A stretch of 15,404 nt of DNA from an uncultured Blautia sp. (GCA_900556555.1 USPF01000050.1:1-15404); one strand, 5' to 3'; shown: positions 8,068-15,153, numbered from the stretch's first letter. Notes: a model not told the origin generated them from the sequence alone. Program-made: numbers and translations.

Positions 8068-10319
8068 ATGTGGGAGTAATTATTGGTGAACGGTATGAAG
8101 TGGTGGGGCCGATTGGCTCCGGTGGAATGGCAGATGTGTATAAGGCCATGGATCACAAACTGAACCGGTTCGTAGCCATGAAGGTGCTGAAGGCAGAATT
8201 CAGTGCAGATACAAATTTTATCAGAAAATTTCAAAGAGAAGCTCAGGCAGCAGCAGGGCTGGCTCATCCAAATGTAGTAAATGTCTTTGATGTTGGGGAG
8301 GACAGAGGCGTTAATTACATTGTTATGGAGCTGGTAGAAGGAATCACCCTGAAGGATTATATTTCTAAAAAGGGCAAATTAACAGTAAAAGAAGCAACAA
8401 GTATTGCAATTCAGGTTTCCATGGGCCTGGAGGCAGCACACAACAGGAATATTGTACACAGAGATATCAAACCTCAGAACATCATTATTTCTACAGATGG
8501 TAAGGTGAAAGTAACAGACTTTGGTATTGCCAGAGTAGCATCTTCCAATACCATCAGTACCAATGCTATGGGGTCTGTACATTACAGTTCACCGGAGCAG
8601 GTACGAGGCGGATACAGCGATTATAAGAGTGATATTTATTCACTTGGTATTACCATGTATGAAATGGTTACCGGCCGTGTGCCTTTTGACGGAGATACTA
8701 CAGTGGCCATTGCCATTAAACATCTCCAGGATGAGATGATTCCGCCTTCCCAGTATGTGGCAAATCTTCCACACAGCCTGGAAGAAATCATTCTGAAATG
8801 TACACAGAAAAGTCCTGACAGACGTTACAGTACGCTGGCAGAACTGATCAATGATCTGAAGCATTCCCTCATTGATCCGGATGGTAATTTCGTAAACCTT
8901 ACACCGCTGAGCAATCATGCACAGACGATTATGATCACACCGGAAGAGATGCGGGAAATTCAGGAAAGTGCTTATAAGCAGAAACCTCGTTATGACGAAG
9001 ATGATGAAGACGATGAAGATGACGAGGATGATGAAATTTATGAAAAGCCTTCTAAACGCCGTTGGAAAAAGGCGAAAGAGGAGGAAGACGACGACGAAGA
9101 TGATGAAGATGATGACGACGACGATGATGAAAGAGGCGGTATCAATACCAAATTAGAGAAAGCCATGACCATCGGAGGTCTCATTATTGGAGGTATTATT
9201 ATCTGTATCCTGATTTATCTGGTGGCTTCAGCAGCAGGACTGGTAGGCGGAAGCGGAAAGAAAGAGAAAAAGCCGGAGACACAGCAGGAAGAACAGGTAG
9301 ACAAAGATAAGAAAGACCAGGTGAAGGTTCCTGACTTATTAAACAAATCACCAGATGAAATCAAGAAAGAGTTGAACGAACTGGGACTCGGCGTGGACAA
9401 AGGTGGGGAAGAGGCGTCTGAAAGTGTAGAAGAAGGGAAAATCTGCCGTCAGGAGCCGGAAGCAGGAGCCATGGTGGATAAGAACACACAGGTGAAATAT
9501 TATATCAGTACAGGAAAGGCAGCAAAAGATGTTACCATTCCTTCTGGTTTAGTAGGTGAAAGCCTCAGTGAAGTCGAAGATACATTGCAGCAGTTAAAGC
9601 TGGAATATAAGATTGAAAAAGAGCTGAGCGAGGATGTAGAGGTAGGAAAAGTTATTTCTCTTGACCCAGGTGAAGGAAGCACTGTGCCGGAAGGAACAGA
9701 AGTTACCATCGTGGTCAGCAAGGGTGAAGGCGACAAGATGGTAAAAATCCCGAATCTTGTAGGGTACACAAAAGAGGAAGGTGTTGAATCCCTGACGAAC
9801 AGTGGGCTGATTGTTGAGGTAGAAGAAGTTTATAAGGAAAGTGCCGGTGTAGCAGTGGGAGAAATTTATGAAATACTTCCAAAACCAGGTACCAGAGTAG
9901 AAAGCGGATCCACTGTTGTGGTTCGTGTCCTGACAGAGAAGCAAGAGGAAACGCAGGAACCGGAAGAGCAGGAAACACAGACCGGAACAGAGTCTGAGGG
10001 AACAAGTGGGACTTCTGCTACAACAGGAGTAAAAGCATCTGTAGGTGACTGGGCAGTTCGGAATGTAAAGCTTACAAAACCAACCAATTATCAGGGTGGT
10101 GGTGTACAGCTCCGTCTGGTTCAGAATGATAATGGAGACGAAACAAGCGGAGGCAAAATTGTTTTAGAGGGCAATTCTATTAATTTCAATGAGGTAATCG
10201 GTGATATTGTCGGAGAAAATGGAGTTGAAACAGGAACACTCTATTTTGCAGAAAAACAGGCAGATGGAACTTACAAGACGATTTATAAATATCCGCTGGA
10301 GTTTAAGGAAGTACAGTAG
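8061..10319 (+). CDS. prkC: PASTA-domain Ser/Thr protein kinase (PrkC/PknB/Stk family)
   Basis: Membrane receptor kinase whose outside PASTA repeats bind peptidoglycan fragments or lipid II and whose inside kinase phosphorylates cell-wall, division and translation proteins. Kinase domain about 12-272: glycine loop GSGGMADV (19-26), Lys41, catalytic Asp135 in HRDIKPQN, DFG 153-155, and an activation loop with Thr164 and Thr167 before GSVHYSSPEQ. Residues 311-357 are an extremely acidic Asp/Glu stretch split by a basic patch (KRRWKKAK, 332-339). One membrane span lies at about 369-395. Three PASTA domains follow at about 421-485, 490-555 and 560-625, then a Glu/Thr-rich linker (626-657) and a C-terminal domain (658-752) that is not PASTA and that I do not recognise. 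The ATG at 8061 has GAGGTG 6-7 bases upstream. The overlap with prpC implies coupling. Gene symbol by orthology with B. subtilis. Confidence 0.95.
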   Translation: MLNVGVIIGERYEVVGPIGSGGMADVYKAMDHKLNRFVAMKVLKAEFSADTNFIRKFQREAQAAAGLAHPNVVNVFDVGEDRGVNYIVMELVEGITLKDYISKKGKLTVKEATSIAIQVSMGLEAAHNRNIVHRDIKPQNIIISTDGKVKVTDFGIARVASSNTISTNAMGSVHYSSPEQVRGGYSDYKSDIYSLGITMYEMVTGRVPFDGDTTVAIAIKHLQDEMIPPSQYVANLPHSLEEIILKCTQKSPDRRYSTLAELINDLKHSLIDPDGNFVNLTPLSNHAQTIMITPEEMREIQESAYKQKPRYDEDDEDDEDDEDDEIYEKPSKRRWKKAKEEEDDDEDDEDDDDDDDERGGINTKLEKAMTIGGLIIGGIIICILIYLVASAAGLVGGSGKKEKKPETQQEEQVDKDKKDQVKVPDLLNKSPDEIKKELNELGLGVDKGGEEASESVEEGKICRQEPEAGAMVDKNTQVKYYISTGKAAKDVTIPSGLVGESLSEVEDTLQQLKLEYKIEKELSEDVEVGKVISLDPGEGSTVPEGTEVTIVVSKGEGDKMVKIPNLVGYTKEEGVESLTNSGLIVEVEEVYKESAGVAVGEIYEILPKPGTRVESGSTVVVRVLTEKQEETQEPEEQETQTGTESEGTSGTSATTGVKASVGDWAVRNVKLTKPTNYQGGGVQLRLVQNDNGDETSGGKIVLEGNSINFNEVIGDIVGENGVETGTLYFAEKQADGTYKTIYKYPLEFKEVQ
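8991..9131 (+). repeat. In-frame GAT/GAC/GAA triplet-rich tract in prkC
   Basis: These 47 codons encode PrkC residues 311-357, mostly Asp and Glu, as mixed GAT, GAC, GAA and GAG triplets in two blocks around a basic patch. The repeat unit is one codon, so slippage would change length without breaking the frame. The tract separates the kinase domain from the membrane span. Confidence 0.8.
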
Positions 10320-10339
10320 AAGAGAAATATATATCGGAT

Positions 10340-10371
10340 AGAGAAAAGGGGGCGGAAGTTCCCTTTTCTCT
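10340..10371 (+). terminator. Hairpin after prkC, possible weak terminator or attenuator
   Basis: AGAGAAAAGGG (10340-10350) pairs perfectly with CCCTTTTCTCT (10361-10371) around a 10-base loop. It starts 21 bases after the prkC stop. The downstream bases (GTTTCTGGG) hold only a short T run, so intrinsic termination may be partial. Its place just before a new promoter fits the end of the murE-prkC unit. Confidence 0.55.
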
Positions 10372-10377
10372 GTTTCT

Positions 10378-10404
10378 GGGCAGGAAAAGGGATTTTTCCT
10401 GCTC
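10378..10404. repeat. Second inverted repeat between prkC and rsgA
   Basis: GGGCAGGAAAA (10378-10388) pairs with TTTTCCTGCTC (10394-10404), 11 pairs including one G-U, around a 5-base loop. No T run follows, so it is not a standard terminator on the + strand. It lies 7 bases from the first hairpin and just before the rsgA promoter -35 box. It could stabilise the prkC mRNA end or strengthen termination. Confidence 0.55.
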
Positions 10405-10409
10405 ACAGG

Positions 10410-10438
10410 TTGCTATTAGAATATAAACAGTATATAAT
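10410..10438 (+). promoter_or_regulatory. Sigma-A-type promoter for rsgA-rpe-thiN
   Basis: A -35 box TTGCTA (10410-10415) and a consensus -10 box TATAAT (10433-10438) are 17 bases apart. Expected transcription start is about 10445, giving a 30-base leader to the rsgA ATG. It lies downstream of two hairpins, so the last three genes can be made apart from the kinase. Confidence 0.7.
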
Positions 10439-10475
10439 GACTAATGTGCAAAAAAGAGAGAAAAAGGTAGATTTT

Positions 10476-11354
10476 ATGCAGGGAAGAATTATAAAAGGAA
10501 TAGCTGGTTTTTATTATGTGACAGCACAGGATCATCAGGAATATGAGTGCAAAGCAAAGGGGATTTTCAGAAAAGAAAAGCTGAAGCCCCTGGTAGGAGA
10601 TTATGTGGAACTGGAAGTTCTGGATCAGACAGAAAAGAAAGGAAATATTATTTCTGTATTGGAAAGGAAAAATCAGCTTATCCGCCCGGCAGTGGCGAAT
10701 ATTGACCAGGCACTTGTGATTTTTGCAGCAAGAGAGCCAAATCCCAATTTTGCATTGCTGGACAGATTTCTTGTTACCATGGAGCGGCAGGGAATCCCTG
10801 TAGTAATCTGTATGAATAAACAGGAGCTTTTCCAGGAGAAAGAAGAAGAACAGTTCCGGAATATTTATGAGGCTGGCGGATATCAGGTGCTTTTTACCAG
10901 TGCGAAACAGGAACAGGGTATTTCGAAGCTTAAGGAAATTCTGAAACATAAAACAACTGCTGTGGCAGGGCCTTCCGGTGTTGGAAAATCCTCCCTTACA
11001 AATCTTCTTGCTCCAAAGATTCAGATGGAGACCGGGGAAATCAGCAAAAAACTGGGAAGAGGAAGGCATACAACCAGACATACCCAGCTTATTGAACTGG
11101 AGCAGGACACTTATCTTATGGACACTCCTGGTTTCACATCCTTCTATGTTGAGGATATGGAGAAGGAGGAACTGAGATTTTATTTTCCGGAATTTACTCC
11201 TTATGAGGGGACTTGCAGATTTTTGCCCTGCACACACACACATGAGCCGGGATGCAGTGTAAAAACAGCACTGGAAGAGGGAAAAATCAGCAAAGAGCGT
11301 TATCATAATTATCTAGAAATGTATAAAGAAATAGCAGAAAAGCGGAGGTATTAA
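10476..11354 (+). CDS. rsgA: Ribosome small-subunit-dependent GTPase RsgA (CpgA/YloQ)
   Basis: Circularly permuted GTPase that binds immature 30S subunits and acts late in their assembly. An N-terminal OB-fold (about 1-68) is followed by GTPase motifs in permuted order: G4 MNKQEL (113-118), G5 TSAK (141-144), G1 GPSGVGKSS (165-173), the G2 region GRGRHTTRHT (194-203) and G3 DTPGF (216-220). The C-terminal zinc site has Cys247, Cys252, His254 and Cys260. The 292 residues match the B. subtilis protein length. G4 has Glu where NKxD is usual. The ATG at 10476 is chosen because upstream in-frame starts (TTG 10410, ATG 10437) fall inside the promoter; its ribosome site (AAAAAGGT) is weak. In B. subtilis the orthologue is a known PrkC substrate, which fits its position after prkC. 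Confidence 0.95.
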   Translation: MQGRIIKGIAGFYYVTAQDHQEYECKAKGIFRKEKLKPLVGDYVELEVLDQTEKKGNIISVLERKNQLIRPAVANIDQALVIFAAREPNPNFALLDRFLVTMERQGIPVVICMNKQELFQEKEEEQFRNIYEAGGYQVLFTSAKQEQGISKLKEILKHKTTAVAGPSGVGKSSLTNLLAPKIQMETGEISKKLGRGRHTTRHTQLIELEQDTYLMDTPGFTSFYVEDMEKEELRFYFPEFTPYEGTCRFLPCTHTHEPGCSVKTALEEGKISKERYHNYLEMYKEIAEKRRY

Positions 11355-11357
11355 TTT

Positions 11358-12014
11358 ATGGAATATCAATTAGCCCCATCAATCCTGGCAGCAGATTTCT
11401 GCCATTTGGGAGCAGCAATCGAAAAAGTAGAACAAGCAGGAGTAAAATGGCTTCACATTGATATCATGGACGGGCAGTTTGTTCCTACAATCTCTATGGG
11501 AACGCCTGTTCTTGCTTCTGTGAGAAAGGAAAGTAAGCTGTTTCTGGATGTACACATTATGGCACAGGAACCAGATCATCTTATTGAAGAACTGGCTGGA
11601 GCCGGAGCTGATATGATTACAGTGCATGCAGAAGCTTGTACACATCTAGACAGAACTCTGCATTTGATCCAGGAGTCTGGCTGTAAATGTGGCGTAGCAA
11701 TTAATCCGTCCACTCCAGTTTCGGTTTTGGAACATGTTCTTAGCTTGGCAGATATGATATTGATTATGTCTGTGAATCCAGGTTTTGGCGGACAGTCCTA
11801 TATTTCATACTGTACTGAAAAAATTCGTAGATTGCGTACAATGGCACAGGAGCAGGGAGTTGAACTGGATATTGAAGTAGATGGCGGAATTAATAAAAAT
11901 ACGATTTCAGAAGTAATAGATGCAGGTGCAAATATTATTGTGGCAGGTTCTGCAGTGTTTAAAGGAGATATTGAAGGAAATATACGGGAACTGAAAGGAA
12001 TGATGGAAAGGTAA
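11358..12014 (+). CDS. rpe: Ribulose-phosphate 3-epimerase
   Basis: Interconverts D-ribulose 5-phosphate and D-xylulose 5-phosphate in the non-oxidative pentose phosphate pathway; cytoplasmic TIM barrel. The 218 residues are full length. Signature segments are LAPSILAADF at the start, HIDIMDGQFVP (33-43), DVHIM (64-68), MSVNPGFGGQ (137-146) and EVDGGI (173-178). The expected metal ligands His33, Asp35, His66 and Asp175 are present; Asp35 and Asp175 are the acid/base pair in the family. The phosphate-binding AGSAVF segment is at 196-201. The ATG follows the rsgA stop by 3 bases, with GGAGG inside the rsgA end as ribosome site. Its stop overlaps the thiN start by one base (TAATG). Confidence 0.96.
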   Translation: MEYQLAPSILAADFCHLGAAIEKVEQAGVKWLHIDIMDGQFVPTISMGTPVLASVRKESKLFLDVHIMAQEPDHLIEELAGAGADMITVHAEACTHLDRTLHLIQESGCKCGVAINPSTPVSVLEHVLSLADMILIMSVNPGFGGQSYISYCTEKIRRLRTMAQEQGVELDIEVDGGINKNTISEVIDAGANIIVAGSAVFKGDIEGNIRELKGMMER

Positions 12015-12661
12015 TGGATACACTTTTGCTGTGTGGTGGACCTTTAGAAGAGGTATTTTGCTTAAATATAATAGAAAAATTACAGCCGGACTGTATTATT
12101 GGGGTTGACCGGGGATTGGATTTTTGTTACCGGAATCAAATTCATCCAGATTATATTCTTGGAGATTTCGACAGTATTGATAAAGAGATTTTTGATTACT
12201 ATGAGAATCAGTCAGAAATTCCAGTGAAGCGTTATAAGCCGGAAAAAGATGCGACAGATACCAGGATTGGCCTTGAACTTGCCATAAATCTGGGAAGTAG
12301 CAGGGTATTTTTGCTTGGTGCAACAGGAGGGAGACTGGACCATTATATGGGAAATCTTCAGTCACTGACTGCGGCGAGAAGAGAAGGTGTTGAAGCATGG
12401 ATTCTGGACAGCAGGAATGCTTTGACTGTGCTGGATAAACCTGCGGTTATTTCCAGAAAGGAACAGTTTGGAACATATATTTCATTTTTTTCCATGAGCG
12501 ACCAGGTGGAAGGTCTTACTCTTACAGGGTTTAAGTATCCATTGCATGAATACACAATGACAAATTTCGATGGAATTGGTGTAAGTAATGAGATTCAGGA
12601 GGAGACAGCAAAAGTGGAATTTTCCAAAGGGCTGGTGCTGATGGTGATGTCGAGGGATTAA
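12014..12661 (+). CDS. thiN: Thiamine pyrophosphokinase
   Basis: Transfers pyrophosphate from ATP to thiamine, making the cofactor thiamine diphosphate in one step, as in salvage of imported thiamine. The 215 residues match the family. Motifs seen are GVDRGLDF (30-37), YILGDFDSI (47-55, acidic metal and nucleotide site), EKDATDTRIGLELA (77-90) and GATGGRLDH (102-110) in the catalytic domain. NFDGIGVSNEI lies in the C-terminal thiamine-binding domain. The start overlaps the rpe stop (TAATG) with GGAAAGG upstream, so the two are coupled. A functional link is plausible because transketolase, which uses the Rpe product, needs this cofactor. It is the last gene of the conserved block and is followed at once by a terminator. 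Confidence 0.95.
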   Translation: MDTLLLCGGPLEEVFCLNIIEKLQPDCIIGVDRGLDFCYRNQIHPDYILGDFDSIDKEIFDYYENQSEIPVKRYKPEKDATDTRIGLELAINLGSSRVFLLGATGGRLDHYMGNLQSLTAARREGVEAWILDSRNALTVLDKPAVISRKEQFGTYISFFSMSDQVEGLTLTGFKYPLHEYTMTNFDGIGVSNEIQEETAKVEFSKGLVLMVMSRD

Positions 12662-12663
12662 GA

Positions 12664-12696
12664 AAAAAGAACGGGTAGCGTGCTACTCGTTCTTTT
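12664..12696. terminator. Bidirectional intrinsic terminator between convergent genes
   Basis: AAGAACGGGTAGC (12667-12679) pairs with GCTACTCGTTCTT (12682-12694), 13 pairs with one G-U; the top pairs must open to form a loop. It has T's on the right (12693-12696) and an A run on the left (12664-12668), so it can end transcripts from thiN (+) and from the convergent membrane-protein gene (-) that stops at 12711. It marks the border of the conserved block. Confidence 0.85.
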
Positions 12697-12710
12697 ATGT
12701 ACATATCTAT

Positions 12711-13280
12711 CTATGCCACAACACCACAATGATTTTGAATCTGTTCGCTTATGCTATCTAAATCTTCAATCGGATTTTTTAATAATTCCAGATATTTCTG
12801 ATCTTTTTCAATGATAGCATTATAATTTGCAAGATGTTTTTTATATGAAAATAATTCTACTACATTATCTTTCAGAATACCAAATGCTACAAAAAACCAG
12901 CCAAATGTTATTTTAAACATCTGGATAATCCAATATCCCTTGAAGAAAAAGCTTATCCATCCATCTTCTAAGGCTTCAGAAAAACCTTGACCACAATGTT
13001 TTACACAGGATTTCATTACATTTTTGAAATCCATGAAAAATAGTACTGCAAGAGCGCCTATGATTGCATACATAATAATATAAAAAGGAACCATGGTATA
13101 AACGCCTTTGCGTAAACCGCCTTGTAATCCAATTATTGCACCGCATAAAAGTCCAATTCTGCTCGCCAACAGTTTTCGTTTGTATTTTTTTTCCATTTCA
13201 CGTTTGCTTTCCATCTGTACTTTCAGATGTTCTGATAATAGATTTTGTAAGTTTTCCAAAATATGAGCTGTTTTCTCCAT
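12711..13280 (-). CDS. Hypothetical membrane protein, three predicted spans
   Basis: I do not recognise this protein. It has 189 residues: a charged, probably helical N-terminal stretch (1-36, rich in Lys/Glu), then hydrophobic segments at about 37-55 (LLASRIGLLCGAIIGL), 64-83 (VPFYIIMYAIIGALAVLFFM) and 116-136 (YWIIQMFKITFGWFFVAFGI), then an acidic and polar C-terminal tail (140-189). No signal-peptidase site or enzyme motif is visible. The start is supported by GAAGGAGAAGG on the - strand at 13288-13298, 7 bases before the ATG. It is divergent from the HTH gene, convergent with thiN, and in the AT-rich segment. It could be an accessory gene paired with the HTH protein, but only their adjacency suggests that. 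Confidence 0.75.
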   Translation of the reverse strand: MEKTAHILENLQNLLSEHLKVQMESKREMEKKYKRKLLASRIGLLCGAIIGLQGGLRKGVYTMVPFYIIMYAIIGALAVLFFMDFKNVMKSCVKHCGQGFSEALEDGWISFFFKGYWIIQMFKITFGWFFVAFGILKDNVVELFSYKKHLANYNAIIEKDQKYLELLKNPIEDLDSISEQIQNHCGVVA

Positions 13281-13310
13281 TTTTCTGCCTTCTCCTTCTA
13301 CATTTTTTGA

Positions 13311-13325
13311 ATTATAGCAATTATA
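13311..13325 (-). promoter_or_regulatory. Possible -10 region for the membrane-protein gene
   Basis: Two TATAAT hexamers lie on the - strand at 13311-13316 and 13320-13325, about 30-40 bases before the ATG. I see no good -35 box at 16-18 bases from either, so this is only a candidate. Confidence 0.3.
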
Positions 13326-13385
13326 TTGCCTGGAAGTCTCTATTATTTTATCTCATAATGTTTTGATATAGGAAAAATTTTCCGT

Positions 13386-13407
13386 TGTGCCGCATTTTGT
13401 GCCACTG
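13386..13407. repeat. Tandem 12-bp-phased TTGTGCCRC repeats upstream of the HTH gene
   Basis: TTGTGCCGC (13386-13394) and TTGTGCCAC (13398-13406) start exactly 12 bases apart. The second contains GTGCCAC, the reverse complement of the GTGGCAC pair found at 15154-15177 beyond the HTH gene. They lie about 20 bases upstream of the HTH promoter -35 box. They could be integrase arm-type sites or regulator operators. Confidence 0.55.
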
Positions 13408-13426
13408 TTTTTTTCGTGGTTTAAGA

Positions 13427-13454
13427 TTGCTTTTTTTAAAAAAATATTTATAAT
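13427..13454 (+). promoter_or_regulatory. Sigma-A-type promoter of the HTH gene
   Basis: A -35 box TTGCTT (13427-13432) and a consensus -10 TATAAT (13449-13454) are 16 bases apart, within a T/A-rich region. Expected start about 13461 leaves a 30-base leader, and AAGGGAG (13479-13485) lies 5 bases before the ATG. Confidence 0.6.
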
Positions 13455-13490
13455 AAATCTAGTTGCTTCATTTAAATAAAGGGAGAAAAA

Positions 13491-14933
13491 ATGTCAATAT
13501 TTAGCGAACAATGTAAATTTTATGTAGAAGACAGTGGATTAACACTTTATGAATTTTCAAAAAAATCAGGTATAGAACGGACAACTCTATATAGAATGAT
13601 TAATGGGAAACGTGTGCCTTCCAAAGAGATTTTTTTACAATTTTGTTCTTTTTTGCGTCTTAATAATTTTAGCAAGGATGCGTTATATGAATTATATGAT
13701 GAGGAACGTATTGGGAGAGGGGCTTATCATAATAGAAAATTTATACGCTCTTTGATGGAAAATATGGATCTGATTCATCAAAATATTATTTTAGATCAAA
13801 GTTATGCTTTAGCTGAAGCGGTAACATTTGATGAAAAACAGCAGAAAATTTGTACGACAAATTTTTTGCAAACAAAAACGATAATACGTCAAAGTTTAAA
13901 CACGGTATTTGCAGATAGTAAATGTCAAAAAATATATACCAATATCCCAAAAAGTAATACGGATTTTTTTGCAGATCTGCAGATTTTATTTTATCAAAAT
14001 TATGCAAATGATTTGAAGTTTTATCATTTATTTACGTTTCTTTCAAAGCCCGAAAGAAATGTGAACCCGAATTACAATTTAGAAATTTTAGAAAAAGTGC
14101 TTCCATTGTCCATGATTCCTAAAAAGAATTACTATCCGCATTATAATTATAATGAAATTTCTATAGAAGAGATGGGGGTGTCTCCATTCCCTTATTATCT
14201 GGTATCAGATACCTTTGCTTTAGAAATTGATTCGGATTTTACTACGGCAATTCTTCATTTTGATTGTGATACGGTTGCATTATTTCAAAAGAGAATGAAA
14301 CATAATTTAGAAAACATGAAGCCACTATTTGAAGTGAAATCTGATTTTATTCAAGCATCTGACTATTATTATGAGTTTACACAAAAGTATTCAAAGCCTT
14401 CTTACATAATGGAATATAGTCCATGTGTCAGTCATTTGATTAATTTAAATGGTATTTCGAATTTTATAAAATTGTTGCCACAGACGGTTTCTGGTACTGT
14501 AGGCAACCGTATGATAAACTATATAACGAATGCTAAAAATATGGATACAAAACATATCTTTTCCGAAAGAGGATTGGATTATTTCTGGAAGCACGGGAAA
14601 CTTCTGGGGCAGGGTGCTGCTTTACTTCCGGCATTTCCTGTCCGAATAAGAAAATATGCAATAAAAAACATGATAAGAATCGTAGAACAGGAAAATTCTC
14701 CTTTTTATTGTATCAAAGAAAGTTTTCATGCACCTCAGACTGCTTATCTGGAACTGTATGAAAATCCACATATTTTACTGATTTTATTTACACCGGATAT
14801 GGAATTACAATTTTGCCATATTCAAGAGTCTAGTCTGTATTATGCTTTTGAAGACTTTCTGTCATCCATCAGTGAGACGGAGTTTCTTTTATCAAAGGAG
14901 CAATTTCTAGAAAAATTGAATACTTATACGTGA
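13491..14933 (+). CDS. XRE-type HTH protein with large unrecognised C-terminal part
   Basis: Probable DNA-binding regulator of 480 residues. Residues about 6-66 form a lambda-repressor/XRE-like helix-turn-helix: LTLYEFSKKSGIERTTLYR then MINGKRVPSKE, the usual scaffold with a recognition helix at ERTTLYRMI. The remaining 410 or so residues have no motif I know; they are rich in Phe, Tyr and Asn, lack membrane spans, and look like a folded soluble sensor or dimerisation region rather than the helical repeats of Rgg/PlcR peptide receptors. The start is set by AAGGGAG 5 bases upstream. Codon choice is strongly A/T-ending, unlike the conserved block. The nearest gene is the divergent membrane protein. 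Tandem TTGTGSC repeats occur on both sides of the gene and are possible operators. No clear terminator follows the stop. Confidence 0.8.
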   Translation: MSIFSEQCKFYVEDSGLTLYEFSKKSGIERTTLYRMINGKRVPSKEIFLQFCSFLRLNNFSKDALYELYDEERIGRGAYHNRKFIRSLMENMDLIHQNIILDQSYALAEAVTFDEKQQKICTTNFLQTKTIIRQSLNTVFADSKCQKIYTNIPKSNTDFFADLQILFYQNYANDLKFYHLFTFLSKPERNVNPNYNLEILEKVLPLSMIPKKNYYPHYNYNEISIEEMGVSPFPYYLVSDTFALEIDSDFTTAILHFDCDTVALFQKRMKHNLENMKPLFEVKSDFIQASDYYYEFTQKYSKPSYIMEYSPCVSHLINLNGISNFIKLLPQTVSGTVGNRMINYITNAKNMDTKHIFSERGLDYFWKHGKLLGQGAALLPAFPVRIRKYAIKNMIRIVEQENSPFYCIKESFHAPQTAYLELYENPHILLILFTPDMELQFCHIQESSLYYAFEDFLSSISETEFLLSKEQFLEKLNTYT

Positions 14934-14969
14934 AAAATTTAAAAGCTAATTTGAAAGAGAAACTGAATG

Positions 14970-14998
14970 TTCACAAATATTAAATGGTATGGTATAAT
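14970..14998 (+). promoter_or_regulatory. Strong extended -10 sigma-A-type promoter
   Basis: A -35 box TTCACA (14970-14975) and TATAAT (14993-14998) are 17 bases apart, and TGG directly before the -10 makes the extended TGn element. This is the best promoter in the window. It starts transcription at about 15005, into a region without a long ORF. GGTAT occurs twice overlapping the -10 area. Confidence 0.72.
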
Positions 14999-15018
14999 AT
15001 AAAATGTTGTGTTATGAA

Positions 15019-15070
15019 CTGAATGGGGTGATATACCTTCATAAAATTGAAGTGGAATATACCAATTCAG
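15019..15070 (+). ncRNA. Foldable leader or small RNA segment
   Basis: Soon after the predicted transcript start, CTGAAT-GG (15019-15026) can pair with CCAATTCAG (15062-15070, one bulged base). Inside it CTTCA (15037-15041) pairs with TGAAG (15048-15052) around a 6-base loop. The two sides of the internal loop carry imperfect direct copies of TG(G/A)ATATACC-like sequence (ATATACC at 15031 and 15057). I match this to no known RNA family. It may be a structured 5' leader, a small RNA or chance. Confidence 0.3.
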
Positions 15071-15129
15071 AGTTGCAGAAGTAGGAAATACCGTAATAGA
15101 CCTGGTGGCTTGTGTGATGAATGTTGCGT

Positions 15130-15145
15130 AAACGTATATGCGTTT
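15130..15145. repeat. 16-bp near-perfect palindrome
   Basis: AAACGTAT joined to ATGCGTTT is symmetrical in 7 of 8 base pairs with no spacer. This is the form of a dimeric operator. It lies within the predicted leader and 8 bases before the tandem TTGTGGCACTCG repeats. Confidence 0.45.
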
Positions 15146-15153
15146 GAGATACT

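Noticed and set aside
8968..9156. 62-codon Met/Lys/Thr-rich frame inside prkC
   Set aside because: It is only the shifted reading of the GAT/GAA triplet tract.
10410..10475. Upstream TTG start for rsgA
   Set aside because: The TTG is the -35 box and the ATG at 10437 lies in the -10 box of a good promoter, so these codons are unlikely to be translated.
10416..11306. 296-codon open frame on the - strand opposite rsgA
   Set aside because: It lies entirely antisense to a well-supported gene; its translation is rich in Phe, Leu, Ser and Cys with no motif, as expected from the reverse of a Lys/Glu-rich coding sequence.
15004..15084. 26-codon ORF starting at the predicted transcript start (MLCYELNG...)
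   Set aside because: It has no room for a ribosome site and overlaps the foldable leader; it would need leaderless translation, for which nothing speaks.
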